From contig OY856409.1 in the NCBI GenBank assembly GCA_963693085.1, positions 241,433,058 through 241,497,057 on the forward strand: DNA of 64,000 nt, in the 5' to 3' direction. The DNA comes from Alisma plantago-aquatica (lineage: Eukaryota; Streptophyta; Magnoliopsida; Alismatales; Alismataceae). The position numbers and the translations under genes are program-made. A model generated the notes under the pieces. The model did not search any database, had not been told where the DNA came from, and worked only from the letters and a program-made list of their open reading frames with translations. This document shows, piece by piece, positions 19,730-33,189 of the stretch (its first letter is position 1; each line of letters opens with the position of its first letter).

Positions 19730-21845
19730 CTTTTTTTTGGTCGGCTAAAAACTCTGTTTCTATTGATTCTAAAATTTTAGGTACAAACATAAGCGCACCC
19801 CCTAACCCTCAAAGAGGGTTACCAAGACAAAAAAAAGAAACAAAGGTCATGTATAGAAGACCCAAAGGAAAGAGGGATGCAGAGAGAAAGACAACAAAAG
19901 AGACAAAATATTGAAAAACCCAATGATACTCCACCCAAATAGTAAAGGAGCTCCACTCTCGATATGCACACCCACAAATTGTAAAGACTTTACGATTGGA
20001 GAGGAGAGCATCAACTGGCTTCAATATTTGAACTCCCTTGTTGGCATCAATCCAATATCACTCAAACTGCTAATGCTAAAGAAGAATTTATCTTCACCAC
20101 CGTCCTACTGTATCAATCTGGATCATACCAGTGACTTCAGCAGTTGTACATCAACATCAATAGCTAGAAATAGGTATCTGACTCCCCTTCTCCTTGGCAT
20201 TAAAATCACTTACTGAATGTAGAAGAAGGAGGAAATCAGATTCAAGCCTCCACACCATCAAACGTCACCACAGAGTCATGAGAACTCATACAACCAGAAA
20301 GAAACAATAGGAGCACAGATGCCACTGGCACAAAAACTCTGTCACCCACCCAGTTCGATGAGAAGATCCAACCACCAAATCATGATGACCAAGCAGGTGA
20401 AACAACCCCAATACACTCCTTCTTGCATAGCATTATGTTCACCTTCAGAGTAGCAATATTCAGGAGGATAAGGGGAATGGTGCACTCCACCAGCAAGAAC
20501 AGACCAGAGCCTAGATGAACTCACCAAATAGAATAGGACAGAGACGAAACAAAAATCGGACTGGATGAGAACAGAGCTCACCCAGTCACATCCTAGTTGA
20601 AGAGAGACCACCCCAAGGAGAGGCCTCAGCCAGGACCCAGAATCCCATTTTGCACAGAGGCAAAACATCAAGCACCTTGAGAGCTCCATCACGCAGCAGT
20701 AAAGGCCACTACGTAGCCTGAGCTGCTTCCGTGTCTCAGTGACCTGTCTTCGAGCATCTATGTGGTGACCCAGCACCCTGCAGCAGCAGACCATTGAGGA
20801 TGCCAATAGACTCGCGGCCCCCCACTTCCACTGCATCCATCCACCTGGAACGACCACTACAAGAGACTCATCCCGCTACACAAGACGGCCTGGAGTTAAG
20901 CCCGCGAGGGCTATCCACGGCTCGCTGGAGACAACCAGGAAGACCATCCATCCGAAGAAGAAAGGGACACATGCACACCCCACTCAGGCAGAAGAAGGAG
21001 AGTCCTGCAGGGAGTAGCAAGACACCTCTCCTTCTGAGGGTTGGCTTGGCCCCGAGCAGACCAGCAAAAGCTCAGCCGCCCACCAAGGAAGCCCATCGCC
21101 ACCGGAAATGCCAAAGCACAGAGCAGATCTGATCCGCCATCATCGAGGAGCACCCCAGCTGAGCTAGGCTAGGAACCATCACGGGAGGGCAGGAAGGACA
21201 CGAAGCGGTCGAGCAGGAGCCGATGACTTGGGCCATCACGCCTCCATCTCGCTCCTTGCCGTCAGGATGCGCAAACGGCCTAGTGACCTAGCACCAGTTG
21301 GGGAAGAACCAACCTGGGAAGGTTTCGCCACCAAGCCCAACAGGAATATGGGGTCAAACCCCATCACCTCCAATCCACCAGGGAGCCTGATTCGCCAATC
21401 AATCAAGCCGAAGAAGCACCTATATCCTGGAATCAGGATCCTCAGCCACGGTACAAGCAGGAGCTAGATGAATAGATGATACGGAGACCACCTATCTTCA
21501 CCAACACCAATATGGAGCAGCAGCACAAAAGCCAACGACCATGACTGGTTCCTATCTCTCCATCACTCTTGAACGGAGACGATCCGACGAGGTCGACACC
21601 TATCCATCAGCCTGTTGGCCAAGCGGCACATCCGTCTACACTGAACCAAGGTGAGGGAGGAGGGCTCTCTACAGATCGACTGAGGCCATCAACTCCAAGC
21701 TCCAGAACAACATCGTCGAACTAACTAACTGTCGATGAGGCTAGGGGGAGAGAAGCTATGAGAAGATTCTCCCCTCCCCCCATCGGCGCCGCCAGGTAGA
21801 GAGAAGTCGGAGCAAACCCTAGAGAGATAAGCCCCGAAGTCACCT
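19730..21845 (-). mobile_element. LINE-derived insertion (2.1 kb), poly(A)-tailed, no intact ORF
   Basis: Flanked by a perfect 14-bp duplication (19716-19729, 21846-21859). On the minus strand it starts with a CT-rich leader (TCTCTCTAGGGTTTGCTCC) and ends TTTTTAGCCGACC followed by A8, the typical 3' end of plant L1-type LINEs. A full LINE is 5-6 kb; this one has no endonuclease or reverse transcriptase motif, so it is internally deleted or a mobilised non-autonomous form. The largest frame on its strand (20342-20857, 171 codons) is not recognisable and is rich in Cys/Trp/Leu, probably fortuitous. Confidence 0.75.
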
Positions 21846-21859
21846 AATGGGAATGGAAA
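21846..21859. repeat. Target-site duplication, right copy
   Basis: AATGGGAATGGAAA, identical to 19716-19729. Confidence 0.9.
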
Positions 21860-22205
21860 TTTAGGTCCTAGGGATTAATAGATGACATAATACACATAAA
21901 TTTCAATTGTGAATAACTCCCAATTGGTACATCCAATTGTAATGAAATTTTAGGGGTAGCTTAAAGGTGTCATTATGTAGCTACGATAAAAAATTTGAGT
22001 CAAAATTCGATTGTTGACTATGTCAATTGACTAAATGTCATAATTCTTGTGTTATTGACTTTATGTAATACTATGGATGGTCTTAAGTGAAATTTATAAT
22101 CAAATTAATCAATTTAGTGAGGGAGATGATTGACGTCATAATTGGAATAATCAAAATTATAAGAGAGAGAATAAATAATATAGAAAAACTCACTCTGTCA
22201 CAAAG
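21860..22205. other. Continuation of the interrupted LTR-like remnant
   Basis: AT-rich and non-coding. It rejoins 19715 once the LINE-derived insertion and one target-site copy are removed. It ends where copia coding sequence starts. Confidence 0.35.
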
Positions 22206-23108
22206 ACAAAGTCATTCTTGTGTAGCAAGTTTGGGATGAAGGATATGGGTGTCACTGATGTGATTTTAGGGCTTAAAATCATTAGGTCTACTGATGGTAT
22301 AACTCTCTCACAGTCTCACTATGTTGAGAAGATACTGGAGAGGTTTGAGTACACATCACGTAAACCTATTAAGACTACATATGATTCATCCAATTCCTTG
22401 TTCAAGAATGAGACTGGGGTTCCAGTGTCTCAATTACGATACTCTCAGATTATCGGAAGTTTGATGTATCTTATGAATTGCACACGTACAGACATTGTGT
22501 TTGCCGTGAGAAAGTTAAGTAGATACATCGGTTATCCCGACAAAACCCATTGGGAAGCTCTTGACAAAGTTATGAGGTGTATCAAGGGAACTTATTCCCT
22601 TGGGCTGCATTATGGTAAACATCCTTCTGTAGTCGAAGGATATAGTGATGCAAGATGGATTGTCGTGAACTCTATGAGTAAAGGTGTCTCGGGATATGTA
22701 TTCTTGTTGGGAGGAGGAGCTGTTTCCTGGAGGTCTAAGAAATATACCATATTGTCTCGGTCTACTTTTGAAGCCGAGTTGTGTGTTGTAGATGAAACTA
22801 CATTGGAAGGTGAATGGCTACATAGACTTATGTCCAGTTTATCTATGATAAGCAAGCCACTTCCTGCAATTTCAGTTCACTGTGATAGCATTACAACATA
22901 CTATTACTAAGATAAAGAGTTCCAAGTACAATAAAAAAGGCGTAGACACATCCAAGTCAGATTGAAATTTGTAAGAGAGTTAGTGTCTAATGAGGTCGTG
23001 GTTGTGGACTACGTCGATACCAAAGATAATACATCTGATCCTTTCACTAAAGGAATTACCTTTACTTTAGTAGAAAAATCCAGGTTGGGGATGGGAATGA
23101 AACCCTGA
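22206..23108 (+). pseudogene. Copia pol 3' fragment (end of reverse transcriptase and RNase H)
   Basis: A plus-strand frame from about 22206 gives LCSKFGMKDMGVTDVILGLKI, the copia reverse transcriptase segment (consensus FDMKDLG...YFLGIKI). It continues through RYSQIIGSLMYLMNCTRTDI and WRSKKYTILSRSTFEAEL, hallmarks of the copia RT-RNase H junction. RNase H acidic positions are recognisable (YSDARW; VHCDS). TAA codons occur at 22908-22910 and again shortly after, near a diverged or frameshifted patch. The frame then reads RRRHIQVRLKFVRELV and KDNTSDPFTKG, ending with a stop at 23106-23108. Everything upstream (gag, protease, integrase, most RT) is missing, so it is a 5'-truncated dead copy. 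It belongs with the 3' LTR at 23661. Confidence 0.85.
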
Positions 23109-23660
23109 TAGATTTGTAGGCAGTGGCAACCCAACTCAAAAGAGTGGAGATCCCACAAATTAGGTTCCATGTGGTAATCACAAGTTGTCTGGTGAATCAG
23201 ATGACACTATGTATGATTGTTTGATGCTTCTAGCATTTGTGTGTCTATCTCCTAGAAACCTATTAGTGTCATGACTGCAAGTTAGTAAGAGAGTAGTCTC
23301 TGAATGGTGTCAAGTCTTAGGATAGGATGTTAGCAGTACATCCTTGGAGACTCCAACTAAGTGATTGATGTTGTGTAGGCTGTAACAAGAGAATTGGGTT
23401 GTTCTCTGTTATCAATCATGATATAAAATTTTGTATGCATGACATTAATCCATTATTTTTTTTCTACCATGTCTTTATTGTGTTGTTACCAACCTATACT
23501 CTTGTACCCAAAGTTCAGGTTCAAGACTTTTGTTTACCTAGTTCCTACGGGGGTCACAGTTGGATAACTCATATAGATTCAAACCAAAAGGTATCTGGTG
23601 AAAGCACAATATGGAGGACTGAATGGTAGAGCACACTACACATTGGACTTTGTGGGGGAT
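23109..23660 (+). other. Copia 3' untranslated region with polypurine tract
   Basis: Non-coding stretch between the pol stop and the LTR. It begins with the GTGGCAACCCAACTC...GGAGATCCCA wording common after copia pol in plants, and ends with the purine tract TTGTGGGGGA just before TGTTAGATATATG. Confidence 0.6.
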
Positions 23661-24648
23661 TGTTAGATATATGACAGTTGTAGAAGCCATATATATAGCA
23701 GGAATTAAGCCTAATGTAGTGCAGCTAGTACATGTGAGAAAAGTAGTTTTGTCTCTAGTGAAAATGGCAAAGAAGTTTTATCCCATATTGCTCATTCCTA
23801 GAACTTTTATGGTCCTTATATGTAGGATTACATGGGGCACTAGTATCCAAGGGGTGCTAGGAGAAAGGTATGCTCACCTCCTTGGTGGGTGGGGTTACCA
23901 CAACACACACGCATGCACGCACGCGTGTGCCACGCCACGCCTCGTCTCGCATCATCGGGCACGGGCTCAGGGCTCATGCTCGGGCTTGTGGCATGTGGAG
24001 AATGTCTTCTGTCTTCTTTATGCACTAGGATACAACTAAGTAATTAATTACTTGTGTAATTAATTGTTTCTTTCCTAATCCTAACTGGAAAGTGTCTCTT
24101 TTACATAATTTTCCGCAATATGTACAAGGGCAACCGAGTGGTCGCGTCATAACAGGAATAGGATTAGTGGGGCATGTAAGGCTATAAATAGACCTCCGGT
24201 CATTAGGGTTAATCTCATCTCTTTCGAACACAGACGTCAGTCGTTCGTGTGAGTGTTTAGAGAGCCCTAATCTCAAAGTTTGTTGTCGTCGCTCCTCGTG
24301 TCGCTTGGAAATCTCTCTCCTGAAAGCGACAAAGTCGTTCATCCTCTTCCTTTGAGACACAACCTCTCAGGCGGTGGTTCCTGCGGTTGCTAGGCTGCAC
24401 TTGTGGTAGTACGTCTGTTCGTGCTTCCCTTCAGGTTCGTGACTGAGTAAACTGGGAGAACAACGTCTGTCCTGGAGGACTCTGCACGACGTTGATTTCT
24501 TTAAGTAAAACTTGTTCGTTTCTCAACGAGCGATCTGGTCAGGTTCCTAACTCAGTTTATTTTCTCCTGCATTGTTTATTCTTCTGCTTCTTATCTGGAT
24601 CTGGTATGTAATCGTTAATTCATTGTACCCGTTGCTGTTGCTGTTGCA
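23661..24648 (+). mobile_element. Copia 3' LTR (about 1 kb; right end approximate)
   Basis: Starts TGTTAGATATATGACAG directly after a polypurine tract and has a TATA box (CTATAAATAG, 24182-24191). The right end is placed at GCTGTTGCA (24648) because no second LTR is present to compare, so it may be off by tens of bases. The frames inside are not credible. Confidence 0.6.
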
Positions 24649-26149
24649 TGTAACTATGTAAAATACTAAAATTTATTCAAGACATATTTCGGGCACCCCA
24701 GACTCCGGAGGCTTTTTTTTTTATGGCATGCTCTTGTGTGACTCTATGGTGCATACAGCTTCATTCACGGACATGTTCTAGTAATATATGTGAACAGATT
24801 ATCAAAAAGTTTTTTTTATTTTAAATCAGGCAGCTTCTTTAATCACGACCAATGTAATGGGACAAAAAGCACAGTTATCTTCTCTCATCTACAAGGGGTC
24901 AGGCTGGCCTTCAGCCAAAGGCACATTCACGAACCACATGTATCCATCTCCATCAACAGCCCCACATTAACTTGTCAACATGACAACTGACTAGCGGCGC
25001 TAGCCTCCTCCTTTTTGTTTGCATACATCATCATTTATCATATATGAACATGCGTGGCAGAAAAAGCCAAAAAGGGTCAAAATTAAGCAACTAAACAGCC
25101 ACAACTAATCAACTGGGCGCTCGTGCCAGTTAGCCAGACCCTAAACTGATTAGGATTACGGGAGGACACATGCACTGCTGATTGTTATTGGCTAATCCTC
25201 AGACTTACCCGTGACCTCACCAAGCCGCAATTTGGTGGGCGCTTTGTCGCTTTCCTTTATGACGGCTGAGTATTATAATTAAACATTCTAACTAAGTTGT
25301 TGCTATTTCTTGGTTTGTTTATTGTGTTCTGAGGGAAGGGAGACATCCATCAATCCTTTTCCAGGCAGAGCGAGCGGACCTGTGTGGCAACGGCTAACTT
25401 GGTTGCTCATTTGAGCGTGGTAATTTACGTGCAAGTTTAATTAAATAAAAGTCCGGGTTGCGAGATCGACCCGGCTCTAGGGCTTGGTTTCCATGTCAAA
25501 TGTAATCCGGGGCGATACTGTAATAGAACTCGTTTGAATATTCCAAATGTGCATTTCCCGCCTTTGCAAGCATGAAGCTTATCTCGTCTCCCGCCCAATT
25601 ACAATTCTTGGATTGGGACTCCGGTTCATACTGACTCCTTTGTTTCTTTACTACACTCTATTGTTCTATTGATGGTTGGATAGAATAGAAAACAACTTCT
25701 TTGAGTTGTGCTCTCTACCGATCTCACAACGAGCTCGGACAACCCTATAGTGCAGGCTAAATATTATGTTCCAACATTGTCAACCTCATGTTTGCTTATT
25801 ACATGTTACTTGAATGATAAAAACATCAATTATCTCCCATGTTTGGTAATGAGATTTATTAATCCCCAAACAAACTCCCCACCCTCCTCAACACCATCAC
25901 ATGCCTCAAGCTTGCACTTACCAGATGACCTTGATCTACCAAAAACTATCCTTAGTGGGAATAATCAACTAAAATGCATATATCTATGTCAGAACATAGG
26001 TATTGCTATTCGAAATGGACCTTAAAAGGCACAACATGGATGATCATGATAACGATGATGTTCATGCCACTGAATATATAATCTAGTTATAGTTTATTTG
26101 CTATCGTTGCTTTTCTTAAACAACCAATTATTGAATGTTTATATTTTCT
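24649..26149. other. Unassigned sequence
   Basis: No transposon protein, LTR end or RNA gene recognised. Base composition (24900-25700) is closer to single-copy sequence than the flanks. A plus-strand frame at 25708-26025 has no recognisable motif. Confidence 0.4.
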
Positions 26150-28300
26150 TGAATACTCATAGCTTGGTTGCTTGCAAAAAATAGATCCCTAGATACACCA
26201 TTTAAAAACAAAATACCAACACCATCATCATTCAAGAAACCAAAAACATCCTATCCCATCAACACCTCCACACCACATGTGGTTCTAGGCTAAACACCTA
26301 TATATAGATTTCTGCCAACGCCCTCATGGTGGTATCATCATTGGCGGGAATAATAATCACACATTTACCAAACCTATAAAACTCTAAACTTATCCATCAC
26401 TAACACTTTTTAGATACCCAAACACACAACACTTGGATTGTTGACGGTTTGTATGGCGAGCCTTCCATAAAGTAAGTCATTATTCCTTCAAGAGATAGAC
26501 AAGTGGACAACCTTACTATTGTTCAAGACCTTAGTCCATGCCACATCGATGGGGATATTAATCTTACCAAATTTCTTCATGAGAAATCTAGGCCCAATTC
26601 AGCATAATGTAATAACATGAATAAATGATTTTCTCAATAAATCTATCTTAGTTGACACAGGAAAGACAAGTGAAAACTCACTTGGTTAGACAATTGTAAT
26701 CCCCTCTCCATGAAAACTGGATAGGTTACTACGCACCCAATATTGTACTGACATTTTTCCTCTAGCTCACTCACACATTTCTCCCAAAATAATATCTGAT
26801 AACAACCCTATTATTGTGAAATTAACTTTATGAGGGAGACAACCCTTTCTCTCTAGAAGATTTTAAGCAAAACATATAGCAATCTTGCATAATCCTATTG
26901 GCCTACCCATGGTCATACATAAAACAACCCAACAAGTCTCATGAATAAAAAACATAAAACTTATATTATACCATACCTTTAATGTTTTTTTTTGCTACAA
27001 GGAACATTAATCATGACAAATCACATGTCTGGATGATTTCTCTAGCTCTTCTACACAATAAATTAGCCCATTCTAAAAATTAGCATACATAACATCTTCA
27101 TAGTATGCACTCCCATCCTAACCTGACTACTTTGGTTGTTGAACTCAATGCCACATTCATAGCATGAAAAAGTAAGACCCTACTCGTATCCCAAAGTACA
27201 TACAAATTATTCTACTCAACTATAGGTCTAAGATCATTGTAAAATTCTTCATCACTATACCAGTTCCTAAACTGGTTGTATTGCTACATTCAACCAAACA
27301 ACTTTCATTGAAGGCTGAAAAGTTTATGACACATTTCTTTCTACTAATGAGATCATATAAAATTGTTACAAAGGATTCATGCATGCATTTTCCCACTCTC
27401 AATCTTGACTTTGAAAATGAGATCAATCATATCATCTAGCCCATATATGGAAAATCTTCGTTAGTCGTGGGTTTATTTATACTAGGATTAGATGGGTCTC
27501 ATTATGCATCACGAAATCTTCCTTATCCAATTTTCAAAATGTCTTCCATATTGTTATTTAAAAATATCCATTGGTCTTATAAAAGGTGATATGTTGTCCC
27601 CTATACTTTTTATAATTTTCACACAATGTTTTATAAGACTCCTCCAACTAGACACCAAAAACAATCTTATTGACAATTTTAATATATGACATCAATATAG
27701 ACCCTTCCATCCACATTGTTGATGAAACCATGTATATCTTTGTCAAACAATCATTACAAAATATTTACTAACTACAATGTATCCAATGCATTTTCCAATT
27801 ACAATGCAAGAATCAAAATCAACTTCTTAGAATCATCCTTTCTTGTTTGCCAGATTTCCCAAATGACTAGCATCCCTATCTTCATATCTTCCAGTGTGAC
27901 ATTGATCTTTTCCAAACATATACGTTGGCCTTACCTTAGTGTTGAGATCCCTTGATGCCTTTGTTTGGGAACATATACAAGACTATCTCAAAAGGAAACT
28001 TACTAGATGGGATAGTCTAACCTTTTCTCTTTCCAATTGTGATGCCATTCTGAATGTTTTCATAACACATATTCCCTCATACAATTTGGATTGTATTTTT
28101 CTCCCTACAAAAATAGAAAGTGTAAAAAACAATTCAAAGAGACTTCATTTAAAATCACTTGAAGATTCACCCTATCACATGACACACTTTGTGCCTTCCT
28201 ATGTCAGAAGATGGTTGGGGGTATTTGAAACATAACCACTACAACCTTTTTCTAAGCAATAGAAACCCTCCAATCAATTTTTGAATTTCTTATAAATTTA
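26150..28300 (+). pseudogene. Decayed LINE ORF2 (endonuclease and reverse transcriptase remnants)
   Basis: Plus-strand fragments in shifting frames align in order with a plant L1-type ORF2. QETKNILS (26233) is the endonuclease E-T-K segment; VDGLYGEPS (about 26439-26466) is the YGEP segment; TTFIEG...VYDTFLSTNEII (about 27301-27360) resembles AFIPGR...DNILLAHE. GLIKGDMLSPILFI (about 27577-27618) is the GLRQGDPLSPYLF box of reverse transcriptase. IVDETMYIF stands where ADD-box residues are expected; KINFLESSFLV resembles LKINFNKS. LKRKLTRWDSLTFSLSNC...IPSY (about 27984-28083) matches the segment after the RT palm. Frameshifts and stops are frequent and the catalytic box is changed, so the copy is old and dead. 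No poly(A) tail or target-site duplication was found. Confidence 0.7.
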
Positions 28301-29676
28301 TGGGACAGTGTTGTCAATATAAAATATTATAAGAAAACCCTTTTTTGGTATCCCATACCATAATTAAGTTCTCCCAACATTGTCATGATCTAAAGGGCAT
28401 GATGAAAATTTTCATGAATAACATATGTCAACCCTCTTTTAGGTTTGCCCCCAGTATCATACATATAAATTAAATTTTAATCTCAACAACCCCACTCCTC
28501 ATCCTTATTTACATCTTTTATAAAGGAAATAAAGTCTCTCCATAGTCTAAGAGGCAAATCCTTTAAAATACCACCATAGCATGATATGCCTCAATATGAA
28601 TTCACCATATTTAAATATTATCTCCTTCACCCAACTTGATTCTTACATTACTTGGATTTAAGGTGCAAAAATATCCATTGAAAATCTAATTGATTTCTCT
28701 CCTTCATAGGATCTTGTGCCTTTTCATTGGAAATGTTTGGTCTGCTGATATTAGACCTAACACTGTCATATTCACTTAGTGCTTCAATGCTAATAATCTT
28801 CTATTTGGCCTAAATTTGGAAAAAAGAAAAATATAAGTCCTTGATGTTGGGATAACTTGGAATCCATGTACCATATATAAATTGTGAATTTTCAAAACCC
28901 ATTTGGCATGCATTAATAATTATTTCCCCATCATAAACTCTCACTTTACTGGTGACCTCCTCCTCCCATATTTCTTTTGGGTTGATCCTGATATAAAAAC
29001 TTATATGGCACATCATTTTAATGACTTTTTATAATGTGGTGGTCAATCATCTTTTCTTCCATAGGTTCTTCGTCTTTGTCCTCCCTCGACCAATACTTGG
29101 ACCCCACTTCCCCAAGTAGATTGATATGATCTTCAGGAGGTCCAACCCCATGTCCAAGAACTTGTCAATATGACATGTCCAAGATGCTCAAACACTACAA
29201 AAATCACCCTTTGAATCTCCACATTGACTCCTTACATTATAAAATATCCATAATTTGTCTTTAATCGATCCATGATGTTTAATTTTCTATCACCCAATAC
29301 CTTGTATAATAAGGTGTCTCCTCCTAAAGATCTAAAAAAGTGCTTATATCATTAGGTCGAGGGACTTATATGAAGGGAGTTTTCCCTCACTTGTGGTCCT
29401 TAACACGTAGTATCTCTACCTAGATATCGAAGAGTAACAACCCCTTGTGAGCTTACCATTGGGTTCTATGACCGTGATGCTTCCACTACTAATCCAACTA
29501 CCAACTAGTCAATGTTAATCTACTTTGAATCCTTGTGTCCCTATGATATGAATACACATTTTTTATAAATATATATTAAATTCTTTGGTGAAAATAAAGA
29601 ATCCAAGCTTGTTTCTAATGTTTAAAATATGCAGTTTGGATAGTTGTTTTTCCCTATCCATACATAATCAAATTAT
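28301..29676. other. AT-rich sequence without recognisable genes
   Basis: May include the decayed 3' part of the LINE at 26150-28300 (LWDSVVNIKYYKKT near 28302 faintly resembles the LW.RV...KY segment). Otherwise nothing supportable on either strand. Confidence 0.35.
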
Positions 29677-32600
29677 TGTTGTAATGAACTAAAATCCATG
29701 TATAATCTTAGTTTAGCCTTTTCCTAACCTTTTTCTTTCATTTCTGTCCTTGATGTTGAATTAGTGGAAATTATAAAGGTTTAGTGTACTTTTGTTCCCA
29801 ATATTTTACATTATAAGGAGTTAAGAACAAATACCTTAATGAAAGTTTACTAATGGGTTTAATTTGCAACATGTCTACTTAAGAGGGATAAGAATAAAAA
29901 TAAAAGTGATCTAGAAGTTTCTATGGTTGTTTGTTTGGGAAAAGAAAATCCTAAAACTAAGATAATGTGACATTAAATGAATTAATTCTTCCATTAAGTG
30001 AAAATAAGAGTAAATTGCCTAAAAATCATAAAAGTGAAACTCAAAAAGATAATTCTAAATCCAAATTCGTTTTCTTTGTGTACAAGTTTGCTTGAGTAGT
30101 AAGTTTGACAAATTTTGGAAAATTAGTTTAATTGAATGGGGAAATAGAAGATAACTCAAAAATAGAAAATAAAATCTTCATTTACTCCAAAAGTAACAAT
30201 TGATGTCAAATTCGTGATCTACACATTAAAATATGGCTTTGGGTGAATTTTCACTCAATTTGGATAATATTTGATTAAAAGGTGTAATCAGGAGAAAGAA
30301 AGTGTGAAGAACCTTCAAAATATTAAATAAATAAACAAACAACTCCAACATGTAAAATTGATGGCAAATTCATAGCCAAGGAATTTAATGTGACTTGTAG
30401 GTGAAGTTTCATCAAAAATTGAGAATCTTATAACCATTAATGAAGGGGGAAAGAGAAAATAATATTTGATTTATTTAAGACATTAAATGTTCCCAAAAGG
30501 CAAAAAATAATTTCATATTTAGATTCCTCATATCAAAATAGGTTAGATGTCCATTTTCATTTAATTTGGAGCATGTTTGCACCCTCAATTGAGGAGAGAG
30601 AAAAAGATTAAATAAGATATGTGCCACTTTAGTCCGACTAAGATTGGGAAAGCAATAAATGTGTTACACACATTATTATTTTAATATTTAATTTTTCACA
30701 CCGATGGATGGTCTGGATTGCTTGCTCGTTTGTTCAAAGGGCTGAGAGCTTGTCTCCAAGCTCGTGACTAATAAGGAAAATAGATCAGTTCACACTAAAT
30801 CTTTGAATCCATATTTCTCGATCTGTAGTCAACCTTTTTACGATATTTTTGATCCCAAACTATCCTCACGTGATTCCATACTAATTGATCCATAAATTAT
30901 GGTGTTTTTTCAACAATTTTGAGAAACGCCCATAATTGGCCACCGAGCTCTCTCACCGCCATGGTGTTTAAACCCTAGAGAAAACCATACCAATAAATAG
31001 TACCCATAATTCCTTTGTCTCCATTTACCCAACCCTCCTCTTCCCTCAATTTCTTTGTTTCTTGCATGTATGGATGTCAGGGAGCTTGGATTGGACCTGG
31101 GTTTGTGGTGTTTATTGCTTGTTCTCTACTCCATCTTAGATCGAATTGTCTCCACCAACATGTTCGTGGTGATCTACTCGTTCTTTTGGTGTTCTTGTTT
31201 TCAAGTTTGGTGGCATGTGGCCAATTCACCCAAAACCAACCTAATCTGATTGCAACCATGGCTTGCACGCTGAGGAAGGGGACAATCTACCTGGTCAAGT
31301 GACCGAATTGCCCCGCTATTTTTCCTTCTTTCCTCTCTATTTTCTCACGAGGCTATTCTCATTCTTTTGGTTCTTTATCTGCCCACATTGATGCAAGGAT
31401 GAGTCAGCATGGGATGCTGACTTGGCACCTCATGATTGGGCCAAGTCATGCAGTCAACCTCTCTCCCACTCTCTCTTCGTCTATCTACAATGGATTTGTT
31501 GACGTGGCATTCTCTAATTGGTTAGAATAGAAAAAATCATATTTTTTTATTCCTTTGTCCAAAAATTAAAAGAAAATATGTTTTGGAATTAAAAAATGTA
31601 AGATTTCTAATAAAAATACTTTTGATGTTTTGGTTTTGAGTTTTGTTGAAAGGTGTTTTCTAAAAATGAATTTAAACCATAAAAACCACAAAAAATGCAC
31701 TTTTAACCTCAAAACTCCAAAATAGGCAAAATTGTATGTTTTCTTGAGCTAGAAAACCTAATAAGATCAATAATGATAGTTTTAGAATGTAAATCGAGAT
31801 TTTCTACAAAAAATCTAGAAGTTAGGGTTTTCCTTACCTTTATGTATATATAAAACCCAAATACATGATTATATATTAAAAATAGGAAAAGTGGGTTTTG
31901 GACTCAATTAAAGTAGTGAAAGAGAAGTAATTAGATTTCATTAAGAAAGATATCTACTTTCTTTACACCTAAGTTGGGAATAATTGTGATCCCTAACTTT
32001 ATTTCCCTAATGAGGCTTTTATGAAACCCTAATTTCTCTATTGTTATTTCCTTTTATATATTTGCCCCAAAAATTAGTTTTGATACTTGTTTCTAGGGCC
32101 TTGTACCCCACTACCATGTTTCTATTACTTGATACTTATACTTGCTGTGATTGTTAGCATGTTGATTTTATTAGACTATTTAAATAGTGTAGTGGTACTT
32201 ATGTACAACCACCCATAGATAGAGCATGTGTAAATTCTCTGAGGGGAATGTGTTACTCTCCCAAATATATTATATTTGTAAGTGACATGAATGTGTTACT
32301 CTCCCTCACCTATTGGTTGAGGTTAGGTAGGTGCCTTAACCCTACATAGTTTAGGTAGTCAATACTAATCATGCATGCAAACTTTTACTATTTTTTATGG
32401 CAAGCATCTTTTTATTTATGCCTCATACTTTTGACCATCTTCATCTTATGATGAAATCTTAGCCTTTATTTCCATGTTATTTCTTATCTTTTGTCCTTGT
32501 CCATTATCTCTGACACATACCTTGTTTTCTTCCCCTTTTTGTTGGGTGCTTTCCCAACCACCCAGGGTTAGATCAAGGTGTTGAACAAGGCCAAGGTGAC

Positions 32601-32897
32601 CAAGTACATGAGTAGATTCAAGTTGTGCAATCAAGGATGACTAGGTTTCTTATTGCTAGATCCTATAGTTTCTTTTCAGTTTTTCCTTTTCAAAGAAACT
32701 CATGTAGTGAACTGAGTTCAAAAAGCAATGTAATAACTTAGTTTCTTTCCACTGCTATTGGCCTTTTACATGTATTTGAAACATGCTTATTTACTTGGAT
32801 TATTATACATGCATTCCATAATGTCTTTATTTCTTGGAAAAAGTGGATGTTTTGTATTTCCTTTAAATTTTAGTAAGGAGGTTATCTCGCCTCTTCA
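29677..32897 (+). mobile_element. 5' LTR of the gypsy element (3.2 kb)
   Basis: Starts TGTTGTAATGAAC and ends near CCTCTTCA before the primer site. It is matched throughout by 38500-42257. The TATA position reads CAATAAATAG (30991-31000), a decayed form of the TATAAATAG kept in the 3' LTR. Small open frames near 31015-31302 are not credible. Confidence 0.85.
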
Positions 32898-32900
32898 CAT

Positions 32901-32913
32901 GGTATCATATCCT
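32901..32913 (+). other. Primer-binding site, degenerate
   Basis: TGGTATCATATCC, against the standard TGGTATCAGAGCC. Two changes are consistent with an old copy. Confidence 0.75.
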
Positions 32914-32948
32914 GTTGGGAAACTACTAGGGCATAAGTTGAAAGAAAG

Positions 32949-33050
32949 GGTGTCTAGAAAGGATCAGGGTCTGGGGGCTGGAAAAAATTTCCTCCACGCT
33001 ACTAGCTTGGTTTATAAGCACTCCCAGATCCATATGAGACCTTCCTGGCC
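32949..33050 (+). promoter_or_regulatory. Leader conserved with the LARD-like element
   Basis: GTGTCTAGAAAGGATCAGGG, then GGGGGCTGG, TTTCCTCCAC, ACTCCCAGATCC and CCTGGCC. The same order is found on the minus strand at 15262-15163, after that element's primer site. Confidence 0.65.
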
Positions 33051-33189
33051 TGCACTGATACTGACTGCCAAAAATAGTATGTCCAGAGGTAATAGTAGCC
33101 TTAGATATCCTTATTGTCTACTCTTGGTTATTTTATGTTATACCCTTATCTTTTAGGTAGGGAGATTTGTTTGGAAACATGAACAACTC

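Noticed and set aside
20342..20857. 171-codon minus-strand frame as a possible membrane protein
   Set aside because: It is internal to the LINE-derived insertion, has no recognisable motif, and its hydrophobic runs are irregular.
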